A stretch of 64,000 nt of DNA from Pseudomonas sp. UYIF39 (GTDB lineage: Bacteria > Pseudomonadota > Gammaproteobacteria > Pseudomonadales > Pseudomonadaceae): NCBI RefSeq assembly GCF_029963765.1, contig NZ_JALBYU010000011.1, positions 121,774 through 185,773 of the forward strand, given 5' to 3'. Every line of letters starts with the position of its first letter. Position 1 is the first letter of the stretch. This document shows, in pieces, positions 26,993 to 35,802 of this stretch. Position numbers and translations under genes: made by a program. The notes under the pieces were generated by a model, which saw only the letters and a program-made list of their open reading frames with translations, did no database searches and was not told the DNA's origin.

Positions 26993-27595
26993 ATGAACGA
27001 ATTTACTCTGAATGCTGAAGTGCGTTCCGACCTGGGGAAAGGTGCGAGCCGCCGCCTGCGTCGTCTCGCAAGCCTGGTACCTGCTGTAGTTTACGGTGGC
27101 GAAAAAGCCCCTGAATCCATCAGCATGCTGGCTAAAGAAGTTGCCAAACTGCTCGAAAACGAAGCTGCTTACAGCCACATCATCGAGCTGAACGTTGGCG
27201 GCACCAAGCAAAACGTAATCATCAAAGCTCTGCAGCGTCACCCGGCTAAAGGCCACGTGCTGCATGCTGACTTCGTACGCGTTGTAGCTGGCCAGAAACT
27301 GACCGCTACCGTGCCTGTACACTTCGTTGGCGAAGCTGCTCCGATCAAGAAAGGCGGCGAAATTTCGCACGTTATCGCTGAAGTCGAAGTGTCTTGCCTG
27401 CCGAAAGATCTGCCTGAGTTCATCGAAGTTGACCTGGCTGACGCCGAAGTCGGCTCGATCATTCACCTGTCCGACCTCAAAGCCCCTAAAGGCGTTGAGT
27501 TTGTTGCTCTGGCTCACGGTAACGACCTGGCTGTTGCCAACGTTCACGCTCCACGTGTTGCTCCAGAAGCTACCGAAGAAGGCGCAGCAGAGTAA
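26993..27595 (+). CDS. rplY: 50S ribosomal protein L25 / Ctc
   Basis: A 200-residue protein that binds 5S rRNA in the large subunit. It is the long CTC-type form: an N-terminal L25 domain (FTLNAEVRSDLGKGASRRLRR) and a C-terminal TL5/CTC beta domain from about residue 95 ending in an acidic Ala/Glu tail. ATG 26993 follows TTTTGGAG. Codon use is strongly biased to highly expressed codons (for example GCT, GTT, CGT), as expected for a ribosomal protein. Confidence 0.95.
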   Translation: MNEFTLNAEVRSDLGKGASRRLRRLASLVPAVVYGGEKAPESISMLAKEVAKLLENEAAYSHIIELNVGGTKQNVIIKALQRHPAKGHVLHADFVRVVAGQKLTATVPVHFVGEAAPIKKGGEISHVIAEVEVSCLPKDLPEFIEVDLADAEVGSIIHLSDLKAPKGVEFVALAHGNDLAVANVHAPRVAPEATEEGAAE

Positions 27596-27765
27596 TTCAC
27601 TCTGTGAAGCCGGAGTGATCAAGTAACATCGCGGACTGGAACGTAGCGAGAAAGCGGGCGAGAACGCGGAGTTTACATAATGGTAAATGAGCACTTGTCG
27701 TCCACTTTCGCCGCACACACAGGTTGCGGCGATGTTATCCACCACTCCAAGGAAGGGCCCCTATC

Positions 27766-28350
27766 GTGACCGCCATCAAACTGATCGTTGGCCTGGGAAA
27801 TCCAGGCGCTGAATACGAACAGACCCGGCATAACGCAGGGGCCCTTTTTGTTGAGCGCATCGCGAACGCACAAGGCGTAAATCTTGTGGCGGATCGCAAA
27901 TATTTCGGCCTGACCGGGCGCTATTCGCATCAGGGTCAGGATGTTCGTCTGCTGATTCCCACCACCTACATGAACCGCAGCGGCCAGGCCGTCGCGGCAC
28001 TTGCCGGCTTCTTCCGCATCACGCCTGAAGAAATCCTGGTGGCGCATGACGAACTCGACCTGCCACCGGGCGTTGCCAAGCTCAAACAGGGCGGCGGCCA
28101 TGGCGGTCACAACGGGTTGCGCGACATCATCGCGCAACTGGGCAATCAGAATACCTTTCACCGCTTGCGGCTTGGCATTGGCCACCCGGGCGTTGCCAGT
28201 ATGGTTTCAAATTTCGTCCTGGGTCGTGCGCCACGCGCCGAACAGGAAAAACTCGATGCCAGCATCGACTTTGCCCTCGGCGTGCTGCCGGATATCCTCG
28301 CCGGTGAATGGAACCGCGCGATGAAAAACCTGCACAGCCAGAAGGCCTGA
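27766..28350 (+). CDS. pth: peptidyl-tRNA hydrolase
   Basis: A 194-residue enzyme that releases peptides from dropped-off peptidyl-tRNA. The N-terminus IKLIVGLGNPGAEYEQTRHNAGA holds the catalytic His and the conserved Asn; NRSGQAV and GGHGGHNGLRDI are also conserved. The start is GTG at 27766, with AAGGAAGG nine bases upstream; no ATG gives the proper N-terminus. It precedes ychF by 22 bases, the common pth-ychF pair. Confidence 0.94.
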   Translation: MTAIKLIVGLGNPGAEYEQTRHNAGALFVERIANAQGVNLVADRKYFGLTGRYSHQGQDVRLLIPTTYMNRSGQAVAALAGFFRITPEEILVAHDELDLPPGVAKLKQGGGHGGHNGLRDIIAQLGNQNTFHRLRLGIGHPGVASMVSNFVLGRAPRAEQEKLDASIDFALGVLPDILAGEWNRAMKNLHSQKA

Positions 28351-28372
28351 CTCACTCCTCGGGGAAAACACC

Positions 28373-29473
28373 ATGGGATTCAATTGCGGCATCGTCGGCC
28401 TGCCTAACGTCGGCAAGTCCACCCTATTCAACGCCCTGACCAAATCCGGTATTGCGGCCGAGAACTTCCCCTTCTGCACCATCGAGCCGAACACCGGTAT
28501 CGTGCCGATGCCGGATCCGCGCCTGGAAGCCCTGGCCGCCATCGTCAATCCAAAGCGCATCTTGCCGACCACCATGGAATTCGTCGACATCGCTGGCCTG
28601 GTAGCCGGCGCCTCGAAAGGTGAAGGCCTGGGCAACAAGTTCCTCGCCAACATCCGTGAAACCGATGCCATCGCGCACGTAGTCCGCTGCTTCGAAGACG
28701 AGAACGTGATTCACGTCTCCAACAGCGTCGACCCGAAACGCGACATCGAAATCATCGACCTGGAACTGATCTTCGCCGACCTCGACAGCTGCGAAAAGCA
28801 ACTGCAGAAAGTCGCCCGTAACGCCAAGGGTGGCGACAAGGACGCCGTGGTTCAGAAAGGCCTGCTGGAGCAACTGATTGCTCACTTCACCCTCGGCAAA
28901 CCTGCTCGTACGCTGATGAAAACCATGGGCGCCGACGACAAAGCGGTGATTCGTGGTTTCCACCTGCTGACCACCAAGCCGGTCATGTACATCGCCAACG
29001 TCGCTGAAGACGGTTTCGAGAACAACCCGCTGCTGGACATCGTCAAAGCCATCGCCGAAGAAGAAGGCGCCATGGTGGTTCCGGTCTGCAACAAGATCGA
29101 AGCCGAAATCGCCGAGCTGGAAGACGGCGAAGAGAAAGACATGTTCCTCGAAGCCCTGGGCCTCGAAGAGCCTGGCCTGAACCGCGTCATCCGCGCCGGC
29201 TACGAAATGCTGCACCTGCAGACCTACTTCACCGCCGGTGTCGAAGAAGTCCGCGCCTGGACCGTCCGCGTCGGTGCCACCGCACCACAAGCCGCTGGCG
29301 TGATCCACACCGACTTCGAAAAAGGCTTCATCCGCGCCGAAGTCATCGCCTATGACGACTTCATCCAGTACAAGGGCGAAGCCGGCACCAAAGAAGCCGG
29401 TAAATGGCGTCTGGAAGGCAAGGACTACATCGTTAAAGACGGCGACGTGATGCACTTCCGTTTTAACGTGTGA
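28373..29473 (+). CDS. ychF: redox-regulated ATPase YchF (Obg family)
   Basis: The 366-residue P-loop protein has G1 GLPNVGKSTLFNAL near residue 8, the switch region FVDIAGLVAGASKGEGLGNKFL, an inserted helical hairpin and the C-terminal TGS domain (AGVIHTDFEKGFIRAEVIAYDDF). YchF hydrolyses ATP rather than GTP and binds ribosomes; it affects oxidative-stress sensitivity. Normal length. Probably co-transcribed with pth. Confidence 0.95.
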   Translation: MGFNCGIVGLPNVGKSTLFNALTKSGIAAENFPFCTIEPNTGIVPMPDPRLEALAAIVNPKRILPTTMEFVDIAGLVAGASKGEGLGNKFLANIRETDAIAHVVRCFEDENVIHVSNSVDPKRDIEIIDLELIFADLDSCEKQLQKVARNAKGGDKDAVVQKGLLEQLIAHFTLGKPARTLMKTMGADDKAVIRGFHLLTTKPVMYIANVAEDGFENNPLLDIVKAIAEEEGAMVVPVCNKIEAEIAELEDGEEKDMFLEALGLEEPGLNRVIRAGYEMLHLQTYFTAGVEEVRAWTVRVGATAPQAAGVIHTDFEKGFIRAEVIAYDDFIQYKGEAGTKEAGKWRLEGKDYIVKDGDVMHFRFNV

Positions 29474-29510
29474 CGGTGACCGTGGATTTACACGGACCTC
29501 GATAAACTCC

Positions 29511-29550
29511 AAATCCCCGTAATCATTCGATGATACGGGGATTTTTTTGT
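29511..29550 (+). terminator. rho-independent terminator after ychF
   Basis: Arms AAATCCCCGTA and TACGGGGATTT with an A/T-rich loop and a run of seven T lie about 40 bases after the ychF stop. Confidence 0.9.
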
Positions 29551-29649
29551 CTTGGGATTGCCATCCTCCTCCATCCGAAATGTTGATTGAGTACGCGACC
29601 AATGACGCCCATGGTCATAGATCGACTCCTTTTGGCGGCTCTGAATATA

Positions 29650-29663
29650 ATTGCATTTGCAAT
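29650..29663. promoter_or_regulatory. candidate MarR operator upstream of the E1-fragment gene
   Basis: ATTGCATTTGCAAT differs only in its end bases and one central base from the palindrome GTTGCAATTGCAAC found between the MarR gene and the AceE paralogue. It lies 58 bases before the start codon of the E1-fragment gene. Confidence 0.5.
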
Positions 29664-29721
29664 CACATTGAGGCCTGCAGTATGGTGCAAGGACGACGGA
29701 ACGCACGGAGTGCTTTGAAAT

Positions 29722-30840
29722 ATGATCGGTTTTTCCAGTTTCAGCACAACCCGAGAGACCGGCCTGGCGGCCCAGGCCTGCATCGAAAAAATCCAGACGT
29801 TTGCACATCAGGCCAATGAAGGACTCTCTTCACCGCTCTACACCATGATCGATATAGCTGATCGCCTGGAAAGGGATCCGAAAACGGCAAGGAATATCTG
29901 GGTGGTGCGATCCAACCAGCAACCGGGCGCTGAAGCAGCGCACACACGAATCAGCGCTTGGCCACTGCGATTCAGCCCACAGGCCCGTTCCAGCGAAAAA
30001 CCCTTGCTGTATCTGACCAGTGCCGCGACTTCGGCAGAGCTTTGCGCACAGTCGAATGAGTCTGATCAGCGCGGAATTTTCTGCAATGACATTGAAACGG
30101 TGTCCTGCGCCTGGCCCAAGGGGGCTCATCCTTGGGTGCCGCTCTGGCTGGCCGCAAATCCGCAATGCCTGCCGTACGATCCAGCCAGCGGCGCAGAGGC
30201 GCGTGCCATTGCGATTGCGGCCTTGCAGAGTCTGTATGTCGACGGTAGCAACGGGTTTTATTACATGGCCCTTCACGATCAGCCCAATGACTTCATTGGA
30301 CCAATAAGTGATCTCGGTGCGAGCCAGGCCCCCAAGGGAATGTACAAAGTCAGCGAGATGGAAACCGGCGTAGAGCAACCCAAAGTTCGCCTGTTGGGCG
30401 CCGGGTTGGCCTTGCGCGCAGTGATTTCAGCGGCACGGATGTTACGTGACGATTGGGGCGTGGCCAGCGAGCTCTGGAGTTGCCCTAGCTATACACGTCT
30501 GGCGCGGGATGCCGACAGCGCACAACGCTGGAACAGGGTGCATCCCGGCATGCCCCAGCGCTCCTCGCATCTGCGCGAATGCCTGAATGAAGAGAACTCT
30601 CCGGTCATTGCCGTGACCGGCTACGCACAGCATGTAGTCGATCCGATCGGTGCACACATAACCGCGCATTTTGTAGCACTCGGTGCCGACTCAACCGCAT
30701 CGTTACCCGCCGAACCGACGTCGGGCAGGACGATAGACAAGCGCTGGATTGTCACCCTGGCGCTGCGAGCCCTGGCTCAGGAAGACAAGATCCCCCAGGA
30801 GTACGTCGAGCAGGCGATGCGGCGCTATCTGTTGCAATGA
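29722..30840 (+). CDS. free-standing C-terminal part of a pyruvate-dehydrogenase E1-like protein
   Basis: This 372-residue protein aligns by eye over residues about 136-372 with residues about 644-885 of the AceE paralogue encoded 1.7 kb downstream. Shared points include CLPYDP with CVSYDP, WGVASELWS with FGVSSEVWS, and QRWNRVHP with ERWNLLHP. It lacks the whole thiamine-diphosphate-binding half (no GDGE motif), so it cannot be an E1 enzyme by itself. The first 130 residues match nothing I recognise. The frame is intact and has a possible operator in front, so it looks like a maintained gene rather than a decaying one. It could be a partner or inhibitor of the full E1. Confidence 0.75.
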   Translation: MIGFSSFSTTRETGLAAQACIEKIQTFAHQANEGLSSPLYTMIDIADRLERDPKTARNIWVVRSNQQPGAEAAHTRISAWPLRFSPQARSSEKPLLYLTSAATSAELCAQSNESDQRGIFCNDIETVSCAWPKGAHPWVPLWLAANPQCLPYDPASGAEARAIAIAALQSLYVDGSNGFYYMALHDQPNDFIGPISDLGASQAPKGMYKVSEMETGVEQPKVRLLGAGLALRAVISAARMLRDDWGVASELWSCPSYTRLARDADSAQRWNRVHPGMPQRSSHLRECLNEENSPVIAVTGYAQHVVDPIGAHITAHFVALGADSTASLPAEPTSGRTIDKRWIVTLALRALAQEDKIPQEYVEQAMRRYLLQ

Positions 30841-30851
30841 AGCATTCGCGG

Positions 30852-31298
30852 CTAACGCGCGCTGTTTCGCGCGGCACTGGCCGCGCGCTCCAGGGCATCA
30901 CTGAAGAAGCGTTGTTGCTGATCATCGAATTGCGACAGAAACAATTCGTCAACGGCGCCCTCGTAAACCTGCCACATCTTCTTGCGCAACACTTTGCCGC
31001 TCTCGGTGATGGCGGCATAGGCTCCACGGCCGTCATCGCTGGCACGACTGCGCTCGACTAGGCCCTCGGCTTCCAGGCGGTCGATCAAGCGCGTGAGGTT
31101 GTAGCGTTCGATAGCCATTACATCGGCCAATTCATTCATGCGTCGGGTTCCATTCGGGCCGCTTTCCAGCCCCCACAACGCATCGTACCAAGCGTAAGCA
31201 GGTAGCCCGGCCGCTGCCAGACGGCGCTCGATTTCCCGTATCAGGCACCGATGAGCCCTGACGAATCTGAACCAGGTATCCGGCTCGCTTGAAGACAT
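30852..31298 (-). CDS. MarR-family transcriptional regulator
   Basis: A 148-residue winged-helix protein: MNELADVMAIERYNLTRLIDRLEAEGLVERS carries the recognition helix, and RASDDGRGAYAAITESGKVL the wing. MarR proteins bind palindromic operators as dimers and usually let go when a small ligand binds. It is divergent from the AceE paralogue; two copies of a 14-base palindrome lie between them. It ends 12 bases from the end of the E1-fragment gene (convergent). Probable regulator of both E1 genes and itself. Confidence 0.88.
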   Translation of the reverse strand: MSSSEPDTWFRFVRAHRCLIREIERRLAAAGLPAYAWYDALWGLESGPNGTRRMNELADVMAIERYNLTRLIDRLEAEGLVERSRASDDGRGAYAAITESGKVLRKKMWQVYEGAVDELFLSQFDDQQQRFFSDALERAASAARNSAR

Positions 31299-31326
31299 GC
31301 TTCACCCTTCCAATGAAATCGATTTA

Positions 31327-31380
31327 GTTGCAATTGTAACGCGCAGCACGATAAGTTCCCCACATGGTTGCAATTGCAAC
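31327..31380. promoter_or_regulatory. paired MarR operators between marR and the aceE paralogue
   Basis: GTTGCAATTGTAAC at 31327-31340 (one mismatch) and the perfect palindrome GTTGCAATTGCAAC at 31367-31380 have centres exactly 40 bases apart, about four helical turns. The first lies 29 bases before the marR start, so autoregulation is likely. Confidence 0.7.
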
Positions 31381-31473
31381 TACAAGCATTCTAAAGGATT
31401 GGCGCACGACGATCCCCCTTCGCCACGGCACCGAATGACTCGGTGCTCCCGCTGCACTATCCAGGAGACGACG

Positions 31474-34143
31474 ATGGCACAACAACCCGTGTTTCTCGAC
31501 GAGGATCCACAAGAAACTCGCGAATGGCTCGAATCCATCGAATCGGTTTTGAGCGTCGAAGGTCGCCCTCGAGCCCATTACTTGATCGATCAGTTGCTGG
31601 ATTTCGATGTCAGCCAGCATGGTGACTTTTATGGGCGTGTCACCACTCCCTACGTCAACACCATTGCCGTGGACCGGCAGCAAGCTTATCCCGGCGACTT
31701 GGGCGTGGAGCGACGGATCAATGCCTATATCCGCTGGAATGCCCTGGCCATGGTCCTGCGCGCCGGAAAACATTCAAACGTTGGCGGGCATATCGCCTCC
31801 TATGCCTCGGCCGCCATCCTCTACGACGTCGGCTTCGAACATTTCTTCCGCGGCCGGACCGAGCAGTTTGGTGGTGACATGGTGTATATCCAGGGTCACT
31901 CCTCACCAGGCATCTATGGGCGCGCCTACCTCGAGGGACGCCTGAGCGAAGATCAACTGGATAACTTTCGGCGCGAGACCGATCGCGATGGCGTGTCTTC
32001 GTATCCACACCCTCGGCTGATGCCCGATTTCTGGCAGTTCCCCACCGTGTCCATGGGGCTGGGTCCGATCACCGCAGCCTACCAGGCACGCTTTATGCGC
32101 TACCTCGAGGATCGCGGCCTGAAAGAACACCAAGGTCGAAAAGTCTGGGCGTTCCTGGGCGATGGGGAAATGGACCAACCAGAGTCCCTGGCAGCGATCT
32201 CCCTGGCGGGCCGGGAAAAACTCGACAACATCATCTTCGTCGTCAACTGCAACCTGCAGCGCCTGGACGGTCCGGTGCGCGGCAATAGCAAAGTGATCCA
32301 GGAATTCGAAAGCCTGTACCGGGCGGCAGGCTGGAATGTGATCAAAGTGATCTGGGGCGGTGGCTGGGATTCCTTGTTGGAAAAGGACAAAAGCGGCCTG
32401 CTACGCCAGCGCATGATGGAGTGCGTCGACGGCGAATATCAAAACTACAAATCCCAGAACGGTGCTTACGTACGCGAACACTTCTTCGGTAAATACCCCG
32501 AGTTGCTGGAGCTGGTCAGTGACTTGAGCGATGAAGAAATCTGGAAGCTTTCTCGCGGCGGCCACGATCCGGAGAAAGTCTACAACGCCTATGCGGCTGC
32601 CATGCGCCACACCGGAGGGCCGACCGTCATTCTGGCCAAGACCGTCAAAGGTTTTGGTATGGGCGAAGCGGGCGAAGGACAGAACATCAATCACCAGCTG
32701 AAGAAGATGGGCGACGATGCGATCAAGGCATTCCGTGATCGTTTTTCGCTGGACATCACTGACGACCAACTGAGTGAAATGCCCTACTTGAAGCCTGCTG
32801 CGGACAGTGTCGAAGCACGCTATCTGCAAGCCAGGCGCACCCAGTTGGGGGGCTATATTCCAGAACGAATCAGTGTGGCAGAGCCGCTGCAGATCCCGCC
32901 GTTGTCGACTCTCAACACCCAGCTCAAAGGTACGGGCGAACGCGAGATTTCCACCACCATGGCCTTCGTGCGCATCCTGGGGACGCTGCTCAAGGATCCG
33001 AATATTGGCAAAGTGATCGTACCCATCGTCCCGGACGAATCACGAACCTTCGGCATGGAAAGCCTGTTTCGCCAAATTGGCATTCATTCCCATGTCGGCC
33101 AACTCTACACGCCCCAGGATGCTGGCCAACTCAGCTACTACAAGGAGGCCAAGGACGGTCAGATCATGCAGGAGGGCCTGAACGAATCCGGCGCGATCTC
33201 CTCCTGGATCGCGGCCAGCACGTCGTACAGCACCCACGGAGTGATGACCGTGCCCTTCTACATTTTCTATTCCATGTTTGGCTTCCAGCGCGTAGGCGAC
33301 CTCGCCTGGGCTGCCGGTGATGCGCGCGCCAAGGGGTTTCTGCTCGGCGCAACCTCAGGGCGAACCACCCTGATGGGTGAAGGCCTGCAACACGACGATG
33401 GCCACAGCCACGTACTGTCTTCGACCGTCCCCTGCTGCGTGTCCTACGACCCGACCTACGCCTACGAGTTGGCCGTCATCATCCAGGACGGCATGCGGCG
33501 CATGTACGTCGAGAACGAGGACATCTACTACTACATCACCCTGCTCAACGAAAACTACGCCCACCCGGACATGCCCGAAGGGGCCGAACAAGGGATTCTC
33601 AAGGGCCTGTACCCGCTTCCGGCCACCAGCGTGCAGAACGACGACAAGCATGTGCAGTTGATGGGCTGCGGTTCGATCCTGCTGGAAGTCATCGCCGCCG
33701 CACAGCTGCTGGAATCCGACTTCGGCGTCAGCAGTGAAGTCTGGAGCGTGACGAGCCTGACTGAACTGCGTCGTGAAGGTCAGGACGTCGAGCGCTGGAA
33801 CTTGCTGCATCCGCAAGAGACGCCACGCGTCAGCCATGTGGAGAGCAGCTTGGAGGACAAACAGGGGCCCATCGTGGTCGCGACCGACTACATGAAAATA
33901 TTCGCTGATCAAATCCGCCCCTTCGTGCCCAAGCGTCGCTTCATCGCACTGGGCACAGATGGGTTCGGTCAATCGGACACGCGCGAATCATTGCGCAAGT
34001 TTTTCGAGGTCGATCGCCACTTTATTGCCGTCGCCGCATTGAAGGCTCTGGCGGACGAAGGCACTTTGCCGCGGGAGAAAGTAGCCAAAGCGATTGCTCT
34101 TTATGGCATTGATCCGGAGAAACAGAACCCCGCCAAAGTCTGA
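31474..34143 (+). CDS. aceE: pyruvate dehydrogenase E1 component, homodimeric type (AceE paralogue)
   Basis: An 889-residue 2-oxoacid dehydrogenase E1. The thiamine-diphosphate motif starts at GDGEMDQPES (residue 229) and ends at NCNLQRLDGPVRGN; the pyrimidine-binding and C-terminal transketolase domains follow, so it is complete. ATG 31474 has CCAGGAG at good spacing. No E2 or E3 gene is nearby and its regulator is MarR-type, so it is likely a second, inducible E1 that borrows E2/E3 from the main complex. Substrate may be pyruvate or another 2-oxoacid such as 2-oxobutyrate, as reported for MdeB of P. putida; sequence alone does not decide. Confidence 0.88.
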   Translation: MAQQPVFLDEDPQETREWLESIESVLSVEGRPRAHYLIDQLLDFDVSQHGDFYGRVTTPYVNTIAVDRQQAYPGDLGVERRINAYIRWNALAMVLRAGKHSNVGGHIASYASAAILYDVGFEHFFRGRTEQFGGDMVYIQGHSSPGIYGRAYLEGRLSEDQLDNFRRETDRDGVSSYPHPRLMPDFWQFPTVSMGLGPITAAYQARFMRYLEDRGLKEHQGRKVWAFLGDGEMDQPESLAAISLAGREKLDNIIFVVNCNLQRLDGPVRGNSKVIQEFESLYRAAGWNVIKVIWGGGWDSLLEKDKSGLLRQRMMECVDGEYQNYKSQNGAYVREHFFGKYPELLELVSDLSDEEIWKLSRGGHDPEKVYNAYAAAMRHTGGPTVILAKTVKGFGMGEAGEGQNINHQLKKMGDDAIKAFRDRFSLDITDDQLSEMPYLKPAADSVEARYLQARRTQLGGYIPERISVAEPLQIPPLSTLNTQLKGTGEREISTTMAFVRILGTLLKDPNIGKVIVPIVPDESRTFGMESLFRQIGIHSHVGQLYTPQDAGQLSYYKEAKDGQIMQEGLNESGAISSWIAASTSYSTHGVMTVPFYIFYSMFGFQRVGDLAWAAGDARAKGFLLGATSGRTTLMGEGLQHDDGHSHVLSSTVPCCVSYDPTYAYELAVIIQDGMRRMYVENEDIYYYITLLNENYAHPDMPEGAEQGILKGLYPLPATSVQNDDKHVQLMGCGSILLEVIAAAQLLESDFGVSSEVWSVTSLTELRREGQDVERWNLLHPQETPRVSHVESSLEDKQGPIVVATDYMKIFADQIRPFVPKRRFIALGTDGFGQSDTRESLRKFFEVDRHFIAVAALKALADEGTLPREKVAKAIALYGIDPEKQNPAKV

Positions 34144-34168
34144 TAACGCGTCAAACACCCGCCCAAGA

Positions 34169-34197
34169 AAAAGCCGCGCTCTTACGCGGCTTTTTTG
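34169..34197 (+). terminator. rho-independent terminator after the aceE paralogue
   Basis: Stem AAAGCCGCG / CGCGGCTTT with a six-base loop and a T run lies about 26 bases after the stop codon. Confidence 0.9.
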
Positions 34198-34252
34198 CAC
34201 CTGAAATAATTGTCCGCCACACCACCGCTCCCACAGGGGGAGTTATGTGGAG

Positions 34253-35470
34253 TCAGGCCTTTTTGGTTCTTGGCAGGAAGATCGCCAGCACACCAAACAA
34301 CGGCAGGAACGAACACAGCAAGTACACGTATTCGATGCCGTGTATGTCCGCCAAATGCCCAAGCAACGCCGCACCAATCCCGCCAAAGCCGAACATCAGT
34401 CCGAAGAAAACCCCGGCAATCATTCCGACATTGCCCGGCACCAGTTCCTGGGCATACACCACGATCGCCGAGAATGCTGACGCCAGGATGAAGCCGATCA
34501 CGACGCTGAGGATGCTGGTCCAGAACAGGTCCACATGAGGCAGGATCAGGGTGAACGGCGCTACGCCTAGGATCGAGAACCAGATCACTGCCTTACGCCC
34601 GATCTTGTCGCCGATCGGCCCACCGAAGAAGGTCCCCGCCGCTACCGCGCCGAGAAACAGGAACAGGTGCAACTGTGAACTGGCCACCGACAGGTCGAAT
34701 TTCTCGATCAGGTAAAAGGTGAAGTAACTGGTGAAGCTGGCCATGTAGAAATACTTGGAGAACACCAGCAGCCCGAGTACCACCAGTGCACTGATCACGC
34801 GGTTCTTCGACAAGCCATGCGTCGCCGCCTGGCCTTGCTTGAGTTTGAACAGACTCAGGTGGTTGGCGTACCAGCGGCTGATCCGATAGAGCACGAACAG
34901 CGCAAACACCGCGAACAATCCAAACCAGGCCACATGGCCCTGACCGAACGGAATGATGATCGCCGCCGCCAGCAACGGACCGAAGGCCGAGCCGGCATTA
35001 CCACCGACCTGAAAGGTCGATTGCGCCAGGCCAAATCGCCCGCCCGAGGCCAATCGCGCCACGCGAGAAGCTTCCGGGTGAAAGGTCGAGGAGCCGATAC
35101 CGATCAACCCTGCAGCCAGCAAAATCATCGGAAAACTGCCCACCACCGACATCATCAAAATGCCGATCAATGTGCAAACCGTCCCGGCGGGTAGCAGCCA
35201 GGGTTTGGGGTGCCGATCGGTGTAGTAACCCACCCACGGCTGCAACAGCGAAGCCGTCAGCTGGAACGTCAAAGTGATCAAGCCAACCTGGGTGAAGGTC
35301 AGGCCATAGTTGGCCTTGAGCATCGGATAGATTGAAGGCAGCACCGACTGGATCAAGTCGTTGATCAAATGCGCCAGTGCCACGGCGCCGATGATGCGCA
35401 TGACCAAAGGGCTGCTTTGTGAAGTCGCGGATGCCGGCTGCGCGCCGGTCTGGACATTGCTGATAGCCAT
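34253..35470 (-). CDS. MFS transporter, fosmidomycin-resistance (Fsr) type
   Basis: A 405-residue membrane protein with 12 predicted hydrophobic segments. AHLINDLIQSVLPSIYPMLK near the N-terminus and GIGSSTFHPEASRVAR near residue 120 are typical of the Fsr branch of the major facilitator superfamily, proton-driven drug exporters. ATG 35470 is preferred to 35482 because GGAAA lies six bases upstream of it. It is divergent from the chemoreceptor gene. Its natural substrate cannot be told. Confidence 0.87.
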   Translation of the reverse strand: MAISNVQTGAQPASATSQSSPLVMRIIGAVALAHLINDLIQSVLPSIYPMLKANYGLTFTQVGLITLTFQLTASLLQPWVGYYTDRHPKPWLLPAGTVCTLIGILMMSVVGSFPMILLAAGLIGIGSSTFHPEASRVARLASGGRFGLAQSTFQVGGNAGSAFGPLLAAAIIIPFGQGHVAWFGLFAVFALFVLYRISRWYANHLSLFKLKQGQAATHGLSKNRVISALVVLGLLVFSKYFYMASFTSYFTFYLIEKFDLSVASSQLHLFLFLGAVAAGTFFGGPIGDKIGRKAVIWFSILGVAPFTLILPHVDLFWTSILSVVIGFILASAFSAIVVYAQELVPGNVGMIAGVFFGLMFGFGGIGAALLGHLADIHGIEYVYLLCSFLPLFGVLAIFLPRTKKA

Positions 35471-35802
35471 AAGAGTTTCCATACAACAGATGGGTGCACA
35501 CGGGCAGGTGCGTCAATGTGCCATTTTTCGGTGCAGCAGCGCCATCCCCTTAGCCTGCTAACGACCTCGATTTTCATCGTTGAAAAGGTGATAGCGCAAC
35601 GCCATGGTCTGAATCTTGCCTTGGTAATCCGCTTCAACGCGGCCCCTTACAAAGGGGACCGAGAATGGGAAGTTTCGCTACAGAGCCGGCCTACAGAGCT
35701 GACGAGGGTGAACTTTCGAGGCCTTTTAAAAGGACACAGGTCGCGATCGCAACGGTTGCGACGCACGCCAATGGTGCGTGGTGTTCAGAGGAGTCATGAG
35801 GC
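35471..35802. other. 332-base divergent promoter region, no gene seen
   Basis: The spacer between the Fsr-type pump and the chemoreceptor gene holds small hairpins (GGCCCCTT-ACAA-AGGGGACC near 35640 and the palindrome CCTTTTAAAAGG near 35732) but no open frame with a ribosome site. Both promoters must lie here. I saw no clear sigma-28 motility promoter. Confidence 0.4.

Noticed and set aside
31474..34143. Naming the AceE paralogue mdeB
   Set aside because: mdeB sits with methionine gamma-lyase mdeA and an Lrp-type regulator; neither is here, and the regulator is MarR type.
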